Shown here: positions 8,034-20,327 of the stretch, in pieces
Numbering within the stretch: position 1 is the stretch's first letter
Layout: the number at the start of each line of letters is the position of its first letter
Assembly: GCA_963816545.1 (NCBI GenBank)
Contig: CAWFLE010000007.1
Location: 248,001-312,000 of the forward strand
Source: Albimonas sp963816545
GTDB taxonomy: Bacteria > Pseudomonadota > Alphaproteobacteria > Rhodobacterales > Rhodobacteraceae
DNA: 64,000 nucleotides
Direction: 5' to 3'
The notes under the pieces: model-generated
Databases searched by the model: none
The model's input: the letters and a program-made list of their open reading frames with translations, nothing else
Told to the model about the DNA's origin: nothing
Translations under genes and position numbers: made by a program

Positions 8034-9389
8034 TCAGGCGCGCCGGCGCAGGGCGGCGAGGCCGAAAAGCGCCCCCCCGAGCAGGAGGCCCGCCGCCGGG
8101 ACCGGAACCGCGGCCAGCCCGTTCGCGCGGACGGCGTAGCGGGCGCCGCCGAACTCCAGAAACTCGAAGTTGCGGAGGCTCGCGGTCATGGTCTCGCCCG
8201 ACGGGCTCTGGAAGCCGAAGCTCAGGAGGCCGCCGCTGACCGCCACGTCGAAGAGGCTGGAGAAATCGTAGCCGAGGAACCGCGCCGTATCCGTGCCGCC
8301 CGCGCCGTCGATCTCGCCGCCCGAGGCGAGGTCCCCCGCGATCAGTAAGTCGCCCAGCAGCAACGCGTCGTCTCCGTCGCCGAAGGTGATGTCGCCCTCG
8401 ACCACGGAGTTCCCGCGAAGTTCGACCGACGACGCGGCCTGGGAGCCGGCCATCAGGATCGCGTCGCCGCTCGTGCCGGTCAGCAGGCCCTCGTTGAAGA
8501 TCTGCAGGGGCTGCTGCGAGGCCGGATCGGCGAGGATGCCCACGAAGCCGGTGATCGAGGCTCCGTCATGGTTCTCGATCCGCAGCGCGCCCGGCACGCC
8601 GCCGCCTTCGGCCTCAGGGTCGATGTCCACGCCGCCGCCGTCGGCGCCGCGCGCGATGATCGTGCCGTAGTTCCGCACGAGGCCGCTGTCGGTGTCCACG
8701 CCGTCGTCGCCGCCGTCGATGGTCCCGTAGTTGACCAGCGTGCCGTCGCCGTACTGCACGCCGTCGCCGGAGGTGGAGACGATCAGCGCGCCGGCCCGGT
8801 TGGTGAGGTCGAAGCCGTCGCGGCCCTCGACCGCCTCGTCGTCGCCCGAAAGCGTGCCGTGGTTGTCCACCTGGAACCCGAAGCCGCGACCCTGAAGCGC
8901 GCGCCCGGCGGAGGAGGTCACCGTGCCGTAGTTGGTCACCGACACGCCGTCCGCCAGCAACTCCACCGCGTCGCCGGTCGCCCGGATCTCGCCGCGGTTG
9001 GTGACGGCGAGGTCGGGCGCGTCGAAATCGTCCTGCTCGGTGATGGCGCTGTCCGCCCCGTCGATCAGGGCGCCGACCTCGTTGATGATCGTGGCCCGCG
9101 CGCCGTCCACTCGGACGGCGTCATCGCCGCCGGGATTGGTGGAGATCGTGCCGTTGTTGGTCAGCGTCACGTCGTCGGCCTCGATGCGCGCACCGTCGGC
9201 GCCGCCGCCGACCTGGATCGAGGCGCCCGACTGCACCGTGACGTGGGCGCCGTCGGTGGCGAACTGCGGGGACGAGGTCGTCGTTCCCGAGCACGTCACC
9301 GTGGCCGCGCCGGTGCAGGCCGCATAGGCCGGAGACGCGAGCAGCGCCGCGCCCGAGACGGCGCCGAGCAGAACGAAGCGGATGGCCAT
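8034..9389 (-). CDS. Secreted beta-helix protein with VPLPA-CTERM-like sorting signal
   Basis: 451 residues. The start at 9389 is preceded by GAGGGG. An N-terminal signal peptide (MAIRFVLLGAVSGAALLASP, cut after AYA) leads to a polar passenger full of short Asn/Gly repeats of the form 'xVTNYGTVxS..G.A..', 'LVNYGTIDGGDDGVD' and 'VRNYGTIIARG', as in right-handed beta-helix adhesins. The C-terminus is VPVPAAGLLLGGALFGLAAL followed by RRR: a short motif, hydrophobic helix and basic end, as in VPLPA-CTERM/PEP-CTERM proteins handled by an exosortase. Expected to be exported and surface-anchored. No exosortase gene is in the window. It sits 119 bases downstream of gyrA. Confidence 0.75.
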   Translation of the reverse strand: MAIRFVLLGAVSGAALLASPAYAACTGAATVTCSGTTTSSPQFATDGAHVTVQSGASIQVGGGADGARIEADDVTLTNNGTISTNPGGDDAVRVDGARATIINEVGALIDGADSAITEQDDFDAPDLAVTNRGEIRATGDAVELLADGVSVTNYGTVTSSAGRALQGRGFGFQVDNHGTLSGDDEAVEGRDGFDLTNRAGALIVSTSGDGVQYGDGTLVNYGTIDGGDDGVDTDSGLVRNYGTIIARGADGGGVDIDPEAEGGGVPGALRIENHDGASITGFVGILADPASQQPLQIFNEGLLTGTSGDAILMAGSQAASSVELRGNSVVEGDITFGDGDDALLLGDLLIAGDLASGGEIDGAGGTDTARFLGYDFSSLFDVAVSGGLLSFGFQSPSGETMTASLRNFEFLEFGGARYAVRANGLAAVPVPAAGLLLGGALFGLAALRRRA

Positions 9390-9476
9390 GGGAACCCCTC
9401 TCATGCCGAGTGTCGGCCGGAGATTTCCTCGGCTTGCGGCCACCGATCAAGAAAGGGTTGGTGAAGTTTCAGTGAC

Positions 9477-9502
9477 GGCCGGCCCGCCTGCGCGAGCCGG
9501 CC
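9477..9502 (-). terminator. Hairpin after gyrA
   Basis: A 7-bp stem GGCCGGC/GCCGGCC with a 12-base loop lies just beyond the gyrA stop on the minus strand. There is no clear U-tract, so it may be a weak or Rho-assisted terminator. Confidence 0.35.
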
Positions 9503-9508
9503 GGAGGG

Positions 9509-12272
9509 TCACTCGTCCGCAGGCGGAGCGGCGGGGGCCTCTCCGTCCGCCTCGGCGATCCACGCGACGGAGACCACCGTCTCGCCGGAAGCGGTGTTCA
9601 GCACCTTCACGCCGCCCGCGGAGCGGGATCTCATCGAGATCCCGGCCACCGGACAGCGGATCGACTGCCCGCGGTCGGTCGCGAGCATGATCTGGTCGTC
9701 GAGATTGACCGGGAAGGCCGCCACCAGCGGCCCGCCGCGCATGGCCCGGTCCATGGCCGCCACGCCCTGGCCGCCGCGGCCGCGGGTGGGGTAGTCCATG
9801 GAGGACGACAGCTTGCCGAAGCCGCGGTCGGTCACGGTGAGGATCAGCTCCTCCGCCGCCGACATGGCGGTGATCCGGTCCGGCGAAAGGGCGACGTCCG
9901 CGATCGCCTCCTCCTCGTCCGCCATCTCCTCGGGCTCCTCCGCCTGGTCGGTCTGGGCGGTGGCGCGCTTCCACTTGATGTAGGCGACCCGCTCCTCCGG
10001 CGTCGCCTCGAAGTGGCGCAGGACGGCCATGCCGACCACGCGGTCGCCGGTGGCGAGGCGGATGCCGCGGACGCCGGTGCTCTCGCGCCCCTTGAAGATG
10101 CGGACCTCCGTGACCGGGAAGCGGATCGCCTTGCCGAGCGCGGTGACCAGGAAGAAGTCCTGATCCTCGTCGCAGATATGGACGCGCACCAGGCTCACAC
10201 CCTCCGGCAGGCGCATGGCGATCTTGCCGTTGCGCTTGACGTTGGTGAAGTCCGAGAGCGCATTGCGCCGCACATCGCCCGCCGAGGTGGCGAACACGAT
10301 CTGCAGGCTCTCCCACTCCTCCTCCGGCTTCAGCACGGGCATCACCGCGGCGATGCCCGTGCCGGGCGAGATCGGCAGCACGTTGACGATGGCCTTGCCG
10401 CGCGCGTTCCGCCCGCCCGATGGCAACTGCCAGGTCTTGAGCTTGTAGACCATGCCGTCGGTGGTGAAGATCAGCAGCGGCGTGTGGGTATTGGAGACGA
10501 AGAGCGTGGTGACCACGTCCTCGTCCTTGGTGGCCATCCCCGCGAGGCCCTTGCCCCCGCGCGCCTGGGAGCGGAAATCCTCCAGCGGCGTGCGCTTGAT
10601 GTAGCCGCCGGAGGTGATGGTGACGACCATCTCCTCGCGCTCGATCAGGTCCTCGTCGTCCATGTCGCCGTCGTAGTCGACGAAATGGGTGCGGCGGGGG
10701 GTGGCGAACTGCTCCTTCACGGAAATCAGCTCATCCGAGATGATCGCCATGATCCGCTCCCGCGAGCGGAGAATGTCGAGGTAATCCCGGATCTTCGCCG
10801 CCAGCTCCTCCAGCTCCTCGGTCACCTCGCGGACGCCGAGCGCCGTCAGGCGTTGCAGCCGCAGGTCGAGGATCGCGCGCGCCTGCGTCTCCGACAGCCG
10901 GTAGGTGCCGTCGTGGGCGACCTTGTGGTTGGGGTCGTCGATCAGGCGGATGTAGTCGGCGATCTCGTGGGCGGGCCAGTCGCGTTCCATCAGCTGGGCG
11001 CGGGCGGTGGCCGGGTCGGGGGAGGCGCGGATCAGGCGCACCACCTCGTCCACATTCGACACCGCGACCGCGAGGCCGCACAGGATGTGGGCACGGTCGC
11101 GGGCCTTGCGAAGCTCGAAGGCCGTGCGCCGCGCGACCACCTCCTCGCGGAAGGCGATGAAGGCGGTGAGGAACTGCTTGAGGTCAAGCTGCTCCGGCTT
11201 GCCGCCGTTGAGCGCCAGCATGTTGCAGCCGAACGAGGTCTGGAGCGGCGTGTAGCGGTAGAGCTGGTTCAGCACCACCTCCGGCGTCGCGTCGCGCTTC
11301 AGCTCCACCACCACGCGAATGCCGGTGCGGTCGGACTTCGTCGGCGACCGAGGAGATGCCCTCGATCCGCTTCTCCCGCGCAAGGTCCGCGATCCGCTCG
11401 ATCATCGTGGCCTTGTTCACCTGGTAGGGGATCTCGTCCACCACGATGGCGAAGCGGTCCTTGCGGACCTCCTCGATCCGCACCTTGCCGCGCATGAGCA
11501 CGGACCCGCGCCCGGTGTGATAGGCTTTGCGCGCGCCGCCGCGGCCGAGGATCACGCCGCCGGTGGGGAAATCCGGGCCGGGGATGATCTCGATGAGGTC
11601 CGTGACCTCCAGCTCCGGGTTCTCGATCAGCGCGAGCGTGGCGTCCACCACCTCGCCGAGATTGTGGGGCGGGATGTTGGTGGCCATGCCCACCGCGATG
11701 CCGCCGGCGCCGTTGACCAGCAGGTTGGGGTAGCGGGCGGGCAGCACCGAGGGCTCCCGGTCCTGGCCATCGTAATTGGGAACGAAGTCGACGGTGTCCT
11801 TCTCGATATCCTCGAGCAGGGCCTGCGCCGGCTTCGCCATCCGCACTTCGGTGTAGCGCATGGCCGCGGCCGCATCGCCGTCCATGGAGCCGAAATTGCC
11901 CTGGCCGTCGAGCAGGGGCAGGCGCATGGAGAAGTCCTGCGCCATGCGCACCAGCGCGTCGTAGATCGCGGCGTCGCCGTGGGGGTGGTACTGACCCATG
12001 ACGTCGCCGACGGGGCGGGCGGACTTGCGGTAGGGCTTGTCGTGCGTGTTTCCCGTCTCGTGCATCGCATAGAGGATGCGGCGGTGGACGGGCTTCAGGC
12101 CGTCGCGCAGGTCGGGCAGGGCGCGGCTGACGATCACGCTCATGGCGTAGTCGAGGTAGCTGCGCCGCATCTCCTCCTCGACCGCGATCACGGGGCCGTC
12201 GTAGAGCGGCCGGGGCGGGCGGCCGTCGCTGCCATCTGAGCCGGTCTCGGGAGTGTCGGGCGTATCGGTCAA
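9509..12272 (-). CDS. gyrA: DNA gyrase subunit A (frameshifted in this sequence)
   Basis: Type II topoisomerase subunit that breaks and rejoins DNA. The start at 12272 opens an acidic N-terminal tail and then VIAVEEEMRRSYLDYAMSVI. The catalytic Tyr is in AAAAMRYTEVRM. The quinolone region reads GQYHPHGDAAIYD, with Ala where E. coli has Ser83 and Asp at the 87 position. The frame breaks at about 11337-11340 (an extra A in GACGAAGTCCGAC) and resumes SDRTGIRVVVELKRDATPEVV. Corrected length is 920 residues. The C-terminal beta-pinwheel carries a GyrA-box-like QARGGKG and ends in an Asp/Glu-rich tail. Confidence 0.95.
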
Positions 12273-12477
12273 AGGGGCGCCTGCTCGGTCTTTTTCATGG
12301 TCGCCGCTTTATAGGCGCGGGGCATGGCGAGGGCAATCCGCACGCTCCCGCCCGGAGGCCGCGGGGCGGGCCCCTCGCCTCCTGTTGGGACGGGCCGCGG
12401 CGCGCCGGTCCCGCCTCTGGCGACGCGGGCGCCCGCCGCGGCTTGCGGGCCGGGCGCGCCGTGGCCGGCGCCCGGGT

Positions 12478-12984
12478 TCAGAACGGGATGTCGTCGTCGA
12501 GGTCCGGGCCGCCCCGGCCGCCGCCGAAATCGCCCCCGCCCGAAGACCGGCCGCCCCCGCCGCCGCCGCCGGAGTAGCCGCCGCGGTCCCGGTCATCGTA
12601 GTCCTGACCGCCCCCGCCGCCGCCGCCCCCTCCGGGTCCGTCGAGGAAGGTCATCTCGCTCTTGAAGGGCCGCAGCACCACCTCGGTGGAATAGCGATCC
12701 TGGCCGGACTGGTCCTGCCACTTCCGGGTCTCCAGCTGGCCTTCCAGGTAAACCTTCGAGCCCTTCTTCAGATACCGCTGCGCGAGATCCGCCAGCGGCT
12801 CGGAGAAGATGGCCACCGAGTGCCACTCCGTGCGCTCCTTCCGCTCCCCAGACGCCTTGTCGCGCCAGGTTTCGGAGGTCGCTACGCGCAGGTTGCAGAC
12901 CTTGCCGCCGTTCTGGAACGTCCGCACCTCGGGGTCGCGGCCCAGGTTGCCGATGATGATGACCTTGTTGACGCTGCCCGCCAT
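12478..12984 (-). CDS. ssb: Single-stranded DNA-binding protein
   Basis: 168 residues. OB-fold N-terminus (SVNKVIIIGNLGRDPEVR, then TEWHSVAIF and KGSKVYLEGQLETRKWQD) binds ssDNA as a tetramer in replication, repair and recombination. A long flexible Gly-rich linker with poly-Gly runs precedes the acidic protein-interaction tip DLDDDIPF, the standard SSB C-terminus that recruits partner enzymes. It is divergent from uvrA, with a candidate LexA box between them, a common alphaproteobacterial arrangement. Confidence 0.97.
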   Translation of the reverse strand: MAGSVNKVIIIGNLGRDPEVRTFQNGGKVCNLRVATSETWRDKASGERKERTEWHSVAIFSEPLADLAQRYLKKGSKVYLEGQLETRKWQDQSGQDRYSTEVVLRPFKSEMTFLDGPGGGGGGGGGQDYDDRDRGGYSGGGGGGGRSSGGGDFGGGRGGPDLDDDIPF

Positions 12985-13089
12985 CCGCGTGCTCCCTGTC
13001 CAGAGGTTCCGATTCCGGTCGCGCGACCTTTACCACGCCGCCGGGCCGACGCCACCCAGCGACTCCACGCCACGCCCGCTTGCGGAAAT

Positions 13090-13104
13090 GTTCCCGTTTC
13101 GTTT
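13090..13104. promoter_or_regulatory. Candidate LexA (SOS) box between ssb and uvrA
   Basis: GTTCCCGTTTCGTTT matches the alphaproteobacterial LexA operator GTTC-N7-GTTC in seven of eight conserved bases (GTTT for the second GTTC). It lies 66 bases upstream of the uvrA start and 105 bases from the ssb start, so it could control either or both genes in the SOS response. Confidence 0.55.
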
Positions 13105-13170
13105 ACCATCCCGAAACCTCGCATCCGCCCGACCCGTGCTTATCTGGGGAGTCGGCCGCACCGGGAGCGC

Positions 13171-16035
<2,865 letters not shown>

Positions 16036-16104
16036 CGTTGACGCAGCGGCCCCTGCGGGATCACGCTCGACTTTCCCATAATGAGAAAACTCGGGAGGAA
16101 GATC

Positions 16105-16539
16105 ATGACCGTGGCCCGCATTCTCCGCCAGAAGGGGTCCGACGGGGTCGAGACCATCGGTCCGGCCGCGACGGTGTCCGAGGCCGCCGCCATCCTCTCC
16201 GGCCGCCGCATCGGCGCGCTGATCGTGTCGGACGACGGTCGGAAGGTCGCCGGCATCATCTCGGAGCGCGACGTGGTGCGCTGGCTGGGGCGCGAGGGCG
16301 CCTCCTGCCTCAACCGGCCGGTGGCCGACGTGATGACCGCGAAGGTGGTGACCTGCGCCCCGTCCGACCGGGTCGCCGACATCATGGAGCGCATGACCTC
16401 CGGCCGCTTCCGTCATCTGCCGGTGATGGAGGACGGGCGGCTCGCGGGCGTGATCTCCATCGGCGACGTGGTGAAATACCGGATGTCGGAGCTGGAGCAC
16501 GAGACGGAGGCGCTTGCGGACATGATCAAGGGCCACTGA
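16105..16539 (+). CDS. CBS-domain protein
   Basis: 144 residues. The start at 16105 (MTVARILRQK) is preferred over the ATG at 16081 because GGGAGGAA lies just ahead. It consists almost wholly of two CBS motifs (VSEAAAILSGRRIGALIVSDD with SERDVVRWL; then MTAKVVTCAPSDRV with FRHLPVMEDGRLAGVISIGDVVKYR), a Bateman pair that binds adenine nucleotides or SAM. There is no attached catalytic domain, so it is probably a free-standing regulator. It lies 69 bases after uvrA on the same strand. Confidence 0.85.
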   Translation: MTVARILRQKGSDGVETIGPAATVSEAAAILSGRRIGALIVSDDGRKVAGIISERDVVRWLGREGASCLNRPVADVMTAKVVTCAPSDRVADIMERMTSGRFRHLPVMEDGRLAGVISIGDVVKYRMSELEHETEALADMIKGH

Positions 16540-16653
16540 CCGGCCGTTCGGTCGTTCCGCATCGCGAACCGGCTTGACCCCGGGCAGCGGATGGTGTCGC
16601 TTGCCGGCGCGCCGCGACAGGAAGTTGCGCGGGCGCATGGCAGGGAGGGGACA

Positions 16654-17160
16654 TTGGCAGGCAAGACGCGGACGGGGCTCTACCCCGGCACGTTCGACCC
16701 GGTTACGCTCGGGCATCTGGACATCATCAGCCGGGCGGCGACGCTGGTGGACAAGCTGGTGATCGGGGTCGCCATCAATCGCGACAAGGGCCCGCTCTTT
16801 ACGCTGGAGGAGCGCACGGCGATGATCGAGACCGAATGCGCGCCCATCGCGGAGCGCATGGGCATCGAGATCGTGGCCGAGCCATTCGAGAACCTGCTGA
16901 TCCACTTCGCAGAGCAGGTGGGCGCCCAGGTCATCATCCGCGGTCTCCGTGCCGTCTCGGACTTCGAGTACGAGTTCCAGATGGTCGGCATGAACCGCGC
17001 CATGAACGACAACGTCGAGACGCTGTTCCTCATGGCCGATGCGCATCACCAGGCCATCGCCTCCAAGCTGGTGAAGGAGATCGCGCGGCTCGGGGGCGAC
17101 ATCTCGGGCTTCGTGACCCCGCCTGTGCAGAAGGCGGTGGAGGAGCGGCTGGGCCGCTGA
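16654..17160 (+). CDS. coaD: Phosphopantetheine adenylyltransferase
   Basis: Penultimate step of coenzyme A synthesis (4'-phosphopantetheine + ATP to dephospho-CoA). The TTG at 16654, with GGGAGGGG just upstream, gives 168 residues, the normal CoaD length; an in-frame ATG at 16591 would add 21 atypical residues. Motifs: GLYPGTFDPVTLGHLDI with the TxGH nucleotide-binding signature, IIRGLRAVSDFEYEFQM, and ISGFVTPPVQK near the C-terminus. Frame intact. Confidence 0.95.
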   Translation: MAGKTRTGLYPGTFDPVTLGHLDIISRAATLVDKLVIGVAINRDKGPLFTLEERTAMIETECAPIAERMGIEIVAEPFENLLIHFAEQVGAQVIIRGLRAVSDFEYEFQMVGMNRAMNDNVETLFLMADAHHQAIASKLVKEIARLGGDISGFVTPPVQKAVEERLGR

Positions 17161-17231
17161 CGCCCGCGTGGTTTGACGCCCGCCGGCGAAGCGGCTAGGC
17201 GGGCGGGGATGTCCCGACAGGAGATCGGACC

Positions 17232-17771
<540 letters not shown>

Positions 17772-17773
17772 GG

Positions 17774-17790
17774 CGTTTCGCTGCGAAACG
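17774..17790. repeat. CGTTTCG-n3-CGAAACG inverted repeat
   Basis: Seven-base arms CGTTTCG and CGAAACG separated by CTG, two bases after the cyclophilin stop. The same arms recur after ntrX (38878-38911), where they form a longer hairpin. It may be part of a terminator or a repeated protein-binding site. Confidence 0.5.
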
Positions 17791-17908
17791 GCACTGCTGC
17801 ACGTATTTCCTGAGCTGCCGTAGGGGCAGTTTCGGACGACGTTGATCTGAAACGGAAATTCGGCGCAAGTATTGACGGAAGCTTTCCGAAAGCTTGTCGA
17901 AAGATTGA

Positions 17909-17936
17909 GAAAGGGGCTCCGCGAGGGGCCCCTTTC
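17909..17936. terminator. Hairpin between convergent cyclophilin and membrane-protein genes
   Basis: A 9-bp stem GAAAGGGGC/GCCCCTTTC with a 10-base loop. The A-rich/T-rich arm ends make it usable in either direction. It lies just before the stop of the minus-strand gene at 17943. Confidence 0.55.
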
Positions 17937-17942
17937 CGCATT

Positions 17943-18467
17943 TCAGAGGCGGCGCGACAGCGACTCGAGCGTCCAGGCGGCGACGAGGGCGAAGAGGACG
18001 TGGCCCGTCAGCGCCACCCAGGCGATGCCCGAGAAGCCCAGGAAGGGCGGGTTGCCGGAGATCACGCTCGCCATGAACCACAGGGCGAAGACCCAGAGCG
18101 CCACGCCCCAGGCGGCGGCTGCCAGGGGCCGGGGGAGCGACAGGCGCGCGCCCAGCGGCCGGGCCAGAAGCAGCCAGCCCAGCGGATAGGCGAGCAGGCC
18201 CGTGAGATAATGGACGAGTTGCGCCGCGGCCTCGGAATCCCAGCCGAGCAGGGCCTGGAGCGACTGGCGCGCAAGGGGCACGGGCGCGAGGTTCGCGCCG
18301 CCCAGAAGCGGGCTGATCGCCTGACCATAGAGGTCGAAGGCCACGGTCGCCGCCGCGCCGGCGAGCAGGACCAGCGCGAGGGCGCGCTCAGGGTCGGCGG
18401 CGAGAGCCGCGGGCGAGAGCGGATCCGCGGGCCGCGCGACGGGGGTGGCATGGGGCGCAACGGTCAT
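17943..18467 (-). CDS. Four-helix integral membrane protein of unknown function
   Basis: 174 residues. The start at 18467 is chosen because AAGGAGGA lies immediately upstream. Hydrophobic segments at about 30-50, 80-105, 110-135 and 145-168 predict four transmembrane helices. A short Pro/Ala-rich cytoplasmic N-terminus precedes helix 1. I do not recognise a catalytic motif. It is a lone minus-strand gene between the cyclophilin and queA, with a hairpin at its 3' end. Probably a small inner-membrane protein; function unknown. Confidence 0.7.
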   Translation of the reverse strand: MTVAPHATPVARPADPLSPAALAADPERALALVLLAGAAATVAFDLYGQAISPLLGGANLAPVPLARQSLQALLGWDSEAAAQLVHYLTGLLAYPLGWLLLARPLGARLSLPRPLAAAAWGVALWVFALWFMASVISGNPPFLGFSGIAWVALTGHVLFALVAAWTLESLSRRL

Positions 18468-18972
18468 CGGGTTCCTCCTTGGCGGCGGGTAGGGCGCGAC
18501 CGCCTCCTGCGCTGCAATTACGCTGCGGAAATGCTGCCGAGCAACGGATGTTTCAGCCGCCTGACGGGAAGGTGCGGAGGACGTGATCCGCAGGGCCGGG
18601 CAGGGGGCGGAGGTCTCCGTCTCGGCGGGGCGGCAGCCCCCACCCCATCCCTCCCCCGCAGGCGGGGGAGGGGCGTGAAACCCGGGGATGAGGCGGCGGC
18701 GGGCGGCGGCGGAGCCCTCCGCGCCCGGGCGCGACGGGCGGAATGCGGCCCCCCGGGGCCTTTGCGGCGGGCCGCCCCCTCCGGGCGACACGGCGGCCGT
18801 TCGTCTGCACCGCGTGCCGCGGGGGGCTCGGGGCGCGCCCCCCGGCCGTACCGGGACGTGCGGCGCGGACCCGCGGCGGCGGGCGTTCCCGGAGCCCCGG
18901 CTTGGGATCGCGAGGGCTGGACCGCGGCGCGCGCGCGGCCTAGACCCGCGGCGCCTGATCGCGGAGCCGCCC
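18468..18972. other. Intergenic stretch before queA
   Basis: 505 bases between divergent genes. I see no supportable coding region: the long open frames here have Arg/Pro/Gly-only composition. It holds one perfect GC-rich palindrome (18649-18672) and presumably the promoters of both flanking genes, which I cannot place. Confidence 0.5.
18649..18672. repeat. GC-rich perfect palindrome
   Basis: Arms CCCTCCCCCGC and GCGGGGGAGGG (11 bp) with a two-base centre. Intergenic palindromes of this 'ccctcccccgc-gcgggggaggg' type are scattered through many GC-rich proteobacterial genomes. This may be one copy of such a dispersed repeat. Confidence 0.6.
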
Positions 18973-20022
18973 ATGCGCGTTGACGAGTTCGATTTCGACC
19001 TGCCGGAGGCGCTGATCGCGCTGCGCCCGGCGCGGCCGCGGAGTTCGGCCCGGCTGCTGCACGCGCAGGGCGACGCCATCGCCGACCGGCGGGTCACGGA
19101 CCTGCCCGACCTGCTGCGGCCCGGCGACATGCTGGTCTTCAACGACACGAAGGTGATCCCGGCGCGCCTGTTCGGGGAGCGGCGGCGCGAGACCGCCGAC
19201 GGTGCGGGGGTGGCGCGGATCGAGACGCTGCTGATCTCGCGCGAGGGGCCGGAGACGTGGTCGGCGCTGGCGCGGCCCGCCAAGCGGCTGCGGGTGGGGG
19301 ACCGGATCGTCTACGGGCCGCTCATGGCGGAGGTGGCGGCGAAAGGCGAAGCGGGCGAGGTGAGGCTTGTGTTCGACCGCGCGGGGCCGGAGCTGGACGC
19401 GGGCATCGCCGAGGCGGGGGTGATGCCGCTGCCGCCCTACATCGCCCACCGCCGCGCGGCGGATGCCGAGGACGCCACGGATTACCAGACCGTGTTCGCA
19501 GAGCGGCCGGGGGCGGTGGCGGCGCCGACCGCGTCCCTCCATTTCGATGCGCCGCTGCTGGCGGCGCTGGAGGCGCGGGGCGTGCTCTCGGCCCGGCTGA
19601 CGCTGCATGTGGGGGCGGGAACCTTCCTGCCGGTGAAGGCGGAGACGCTGGAGGGGCACCGGATGCATGCCGAATGGGGCCAGGTGTCGGAGGCGGCGGC
19701 CGAGGCGGTGAATGCGGCCCGCGCGGCGGGCGGGCGGGTGATCCCGGTGGGGACCACCGCGCTGCGGCTGCTGGAATCGGCGGCGGTCGAGGACGGGCGG
19801 CTGCGGGCGTTCGAGGGGGAGACGGACATCTTCATCTCGCCGGGCCACCGCTTCCGCATCGCCGACGGGCTGATGACCAACTTTCATCTGCCGCGGTCGA
19901 CGCTGCTGATGCTGGTCTCGGCGCTGATGGGGGTGGAGCGGATGCGCCGCGTTTACGCTCACGCCATAGGCGAGCGGTACAGGTTCTACTCCTACGGCGA
20001 TTCCTCGCTGCTGATCCCGTGA
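18973..20022 (+). CDS. queA: tRNA preQ1-34 S-adenosylmethionine ribosyltransferase-isomerase
   Basis: Builds epoxyqueuosine in tRNA by transferring ribose from SAM to preQ1 at the wobble position. 349 residues from ATG 18973, typical of QueA. Signatures: FDFDLPEALIALRPARPR at the N-terminus, LLRPGDMLVFNDTKVIPARL, MPLPPYI, YQTVFAERPGAVAAPTASLH, LTLHVGAGTFLPVK and TNFHLPRSTLLMLVSAL. Frame intact, ending at 20022. Confidence 0.96.
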   Translation: MRVDEFDFDLPEALIALRPARPRSSARLLHAQGDAIADRRVTDLPDLLRPGDMLVFNDTKVIPARLFGERRRETADGAGVARIETLLISREGPETWSALARPAKRLRVGDRIVYGPLMAEVAAKGEAGEVRLVFDRAGPELDAGIAEAGVMPLPPYIAHRRAADAEDATDYQTVFAERPGAVAAPTASLHFDAPLLAALEARGVLSARLTLHVGAGTFLPVKAETLEGHRMHAEWGQVSEAAAEAVNAARAAGGRVIPVGTTALRLLESAAVEDGRLRAFEGETDIFISPGHRFRIADGLMTNFHLPRSTLLMLVSALMGVERMRRVYAHAIGERYRFYSYGDSSLLIP

Positions 20023-20214
20023 GGGTTTAGGGCTGCGGCAGGGTTCCGTCGCCCGCTGACCTAGCGTCGCTTGGCCGAAAGCGGCGTCGCATGTCGGGAA
20101 TGGGAAAGACCGGTCGGCCTTGGGCGCAGAGGGTCCGGCCTCCGCCGCGGCGGGTCGGAGCGGCCTTAGCGACTGCGCCTGCGGCCCGGCGCATGATTTG
20201 CGGCTTCCCGTCCG

Positions 20215-20253
20215 CCCCGACCTGCGGCCCCGGTCGCGCCCCGACCTGCGGCC
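20215..20253. repeat. Two 15-bp direct repeats in the queA-MFS gap
   Basis: CCCCGACCTGCGGCC occurs at 20215-20229 and again at 20239-20253 (24-base period), with a partial third GCCTGCGGCCC at about 20178. The gap 20023-20327 otherwise shows no gene. Confidence 0.6.
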
Positions 20254-20327
20254 TTGATGGCCGAGCCCCTGCGGCCCCGGCCGTGAAAGACTGCGGCCCG
20301 AGGGCCGGAACCGAGGCCGGAGGCCCG

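Noticed and set aside
12273..12477. A small gene between gyrA and ssb
   Set aside because: Only very GC-rich sequence with no start-plus-ribosome-site and no plausible protein composition.
12253..13170. Upstream in-frame extension of uvrA
   Set aside because: It overlaps ssb on the opposite strand, and the real UvrA N-terminus begins at ATG 13171 with the family-typical start.
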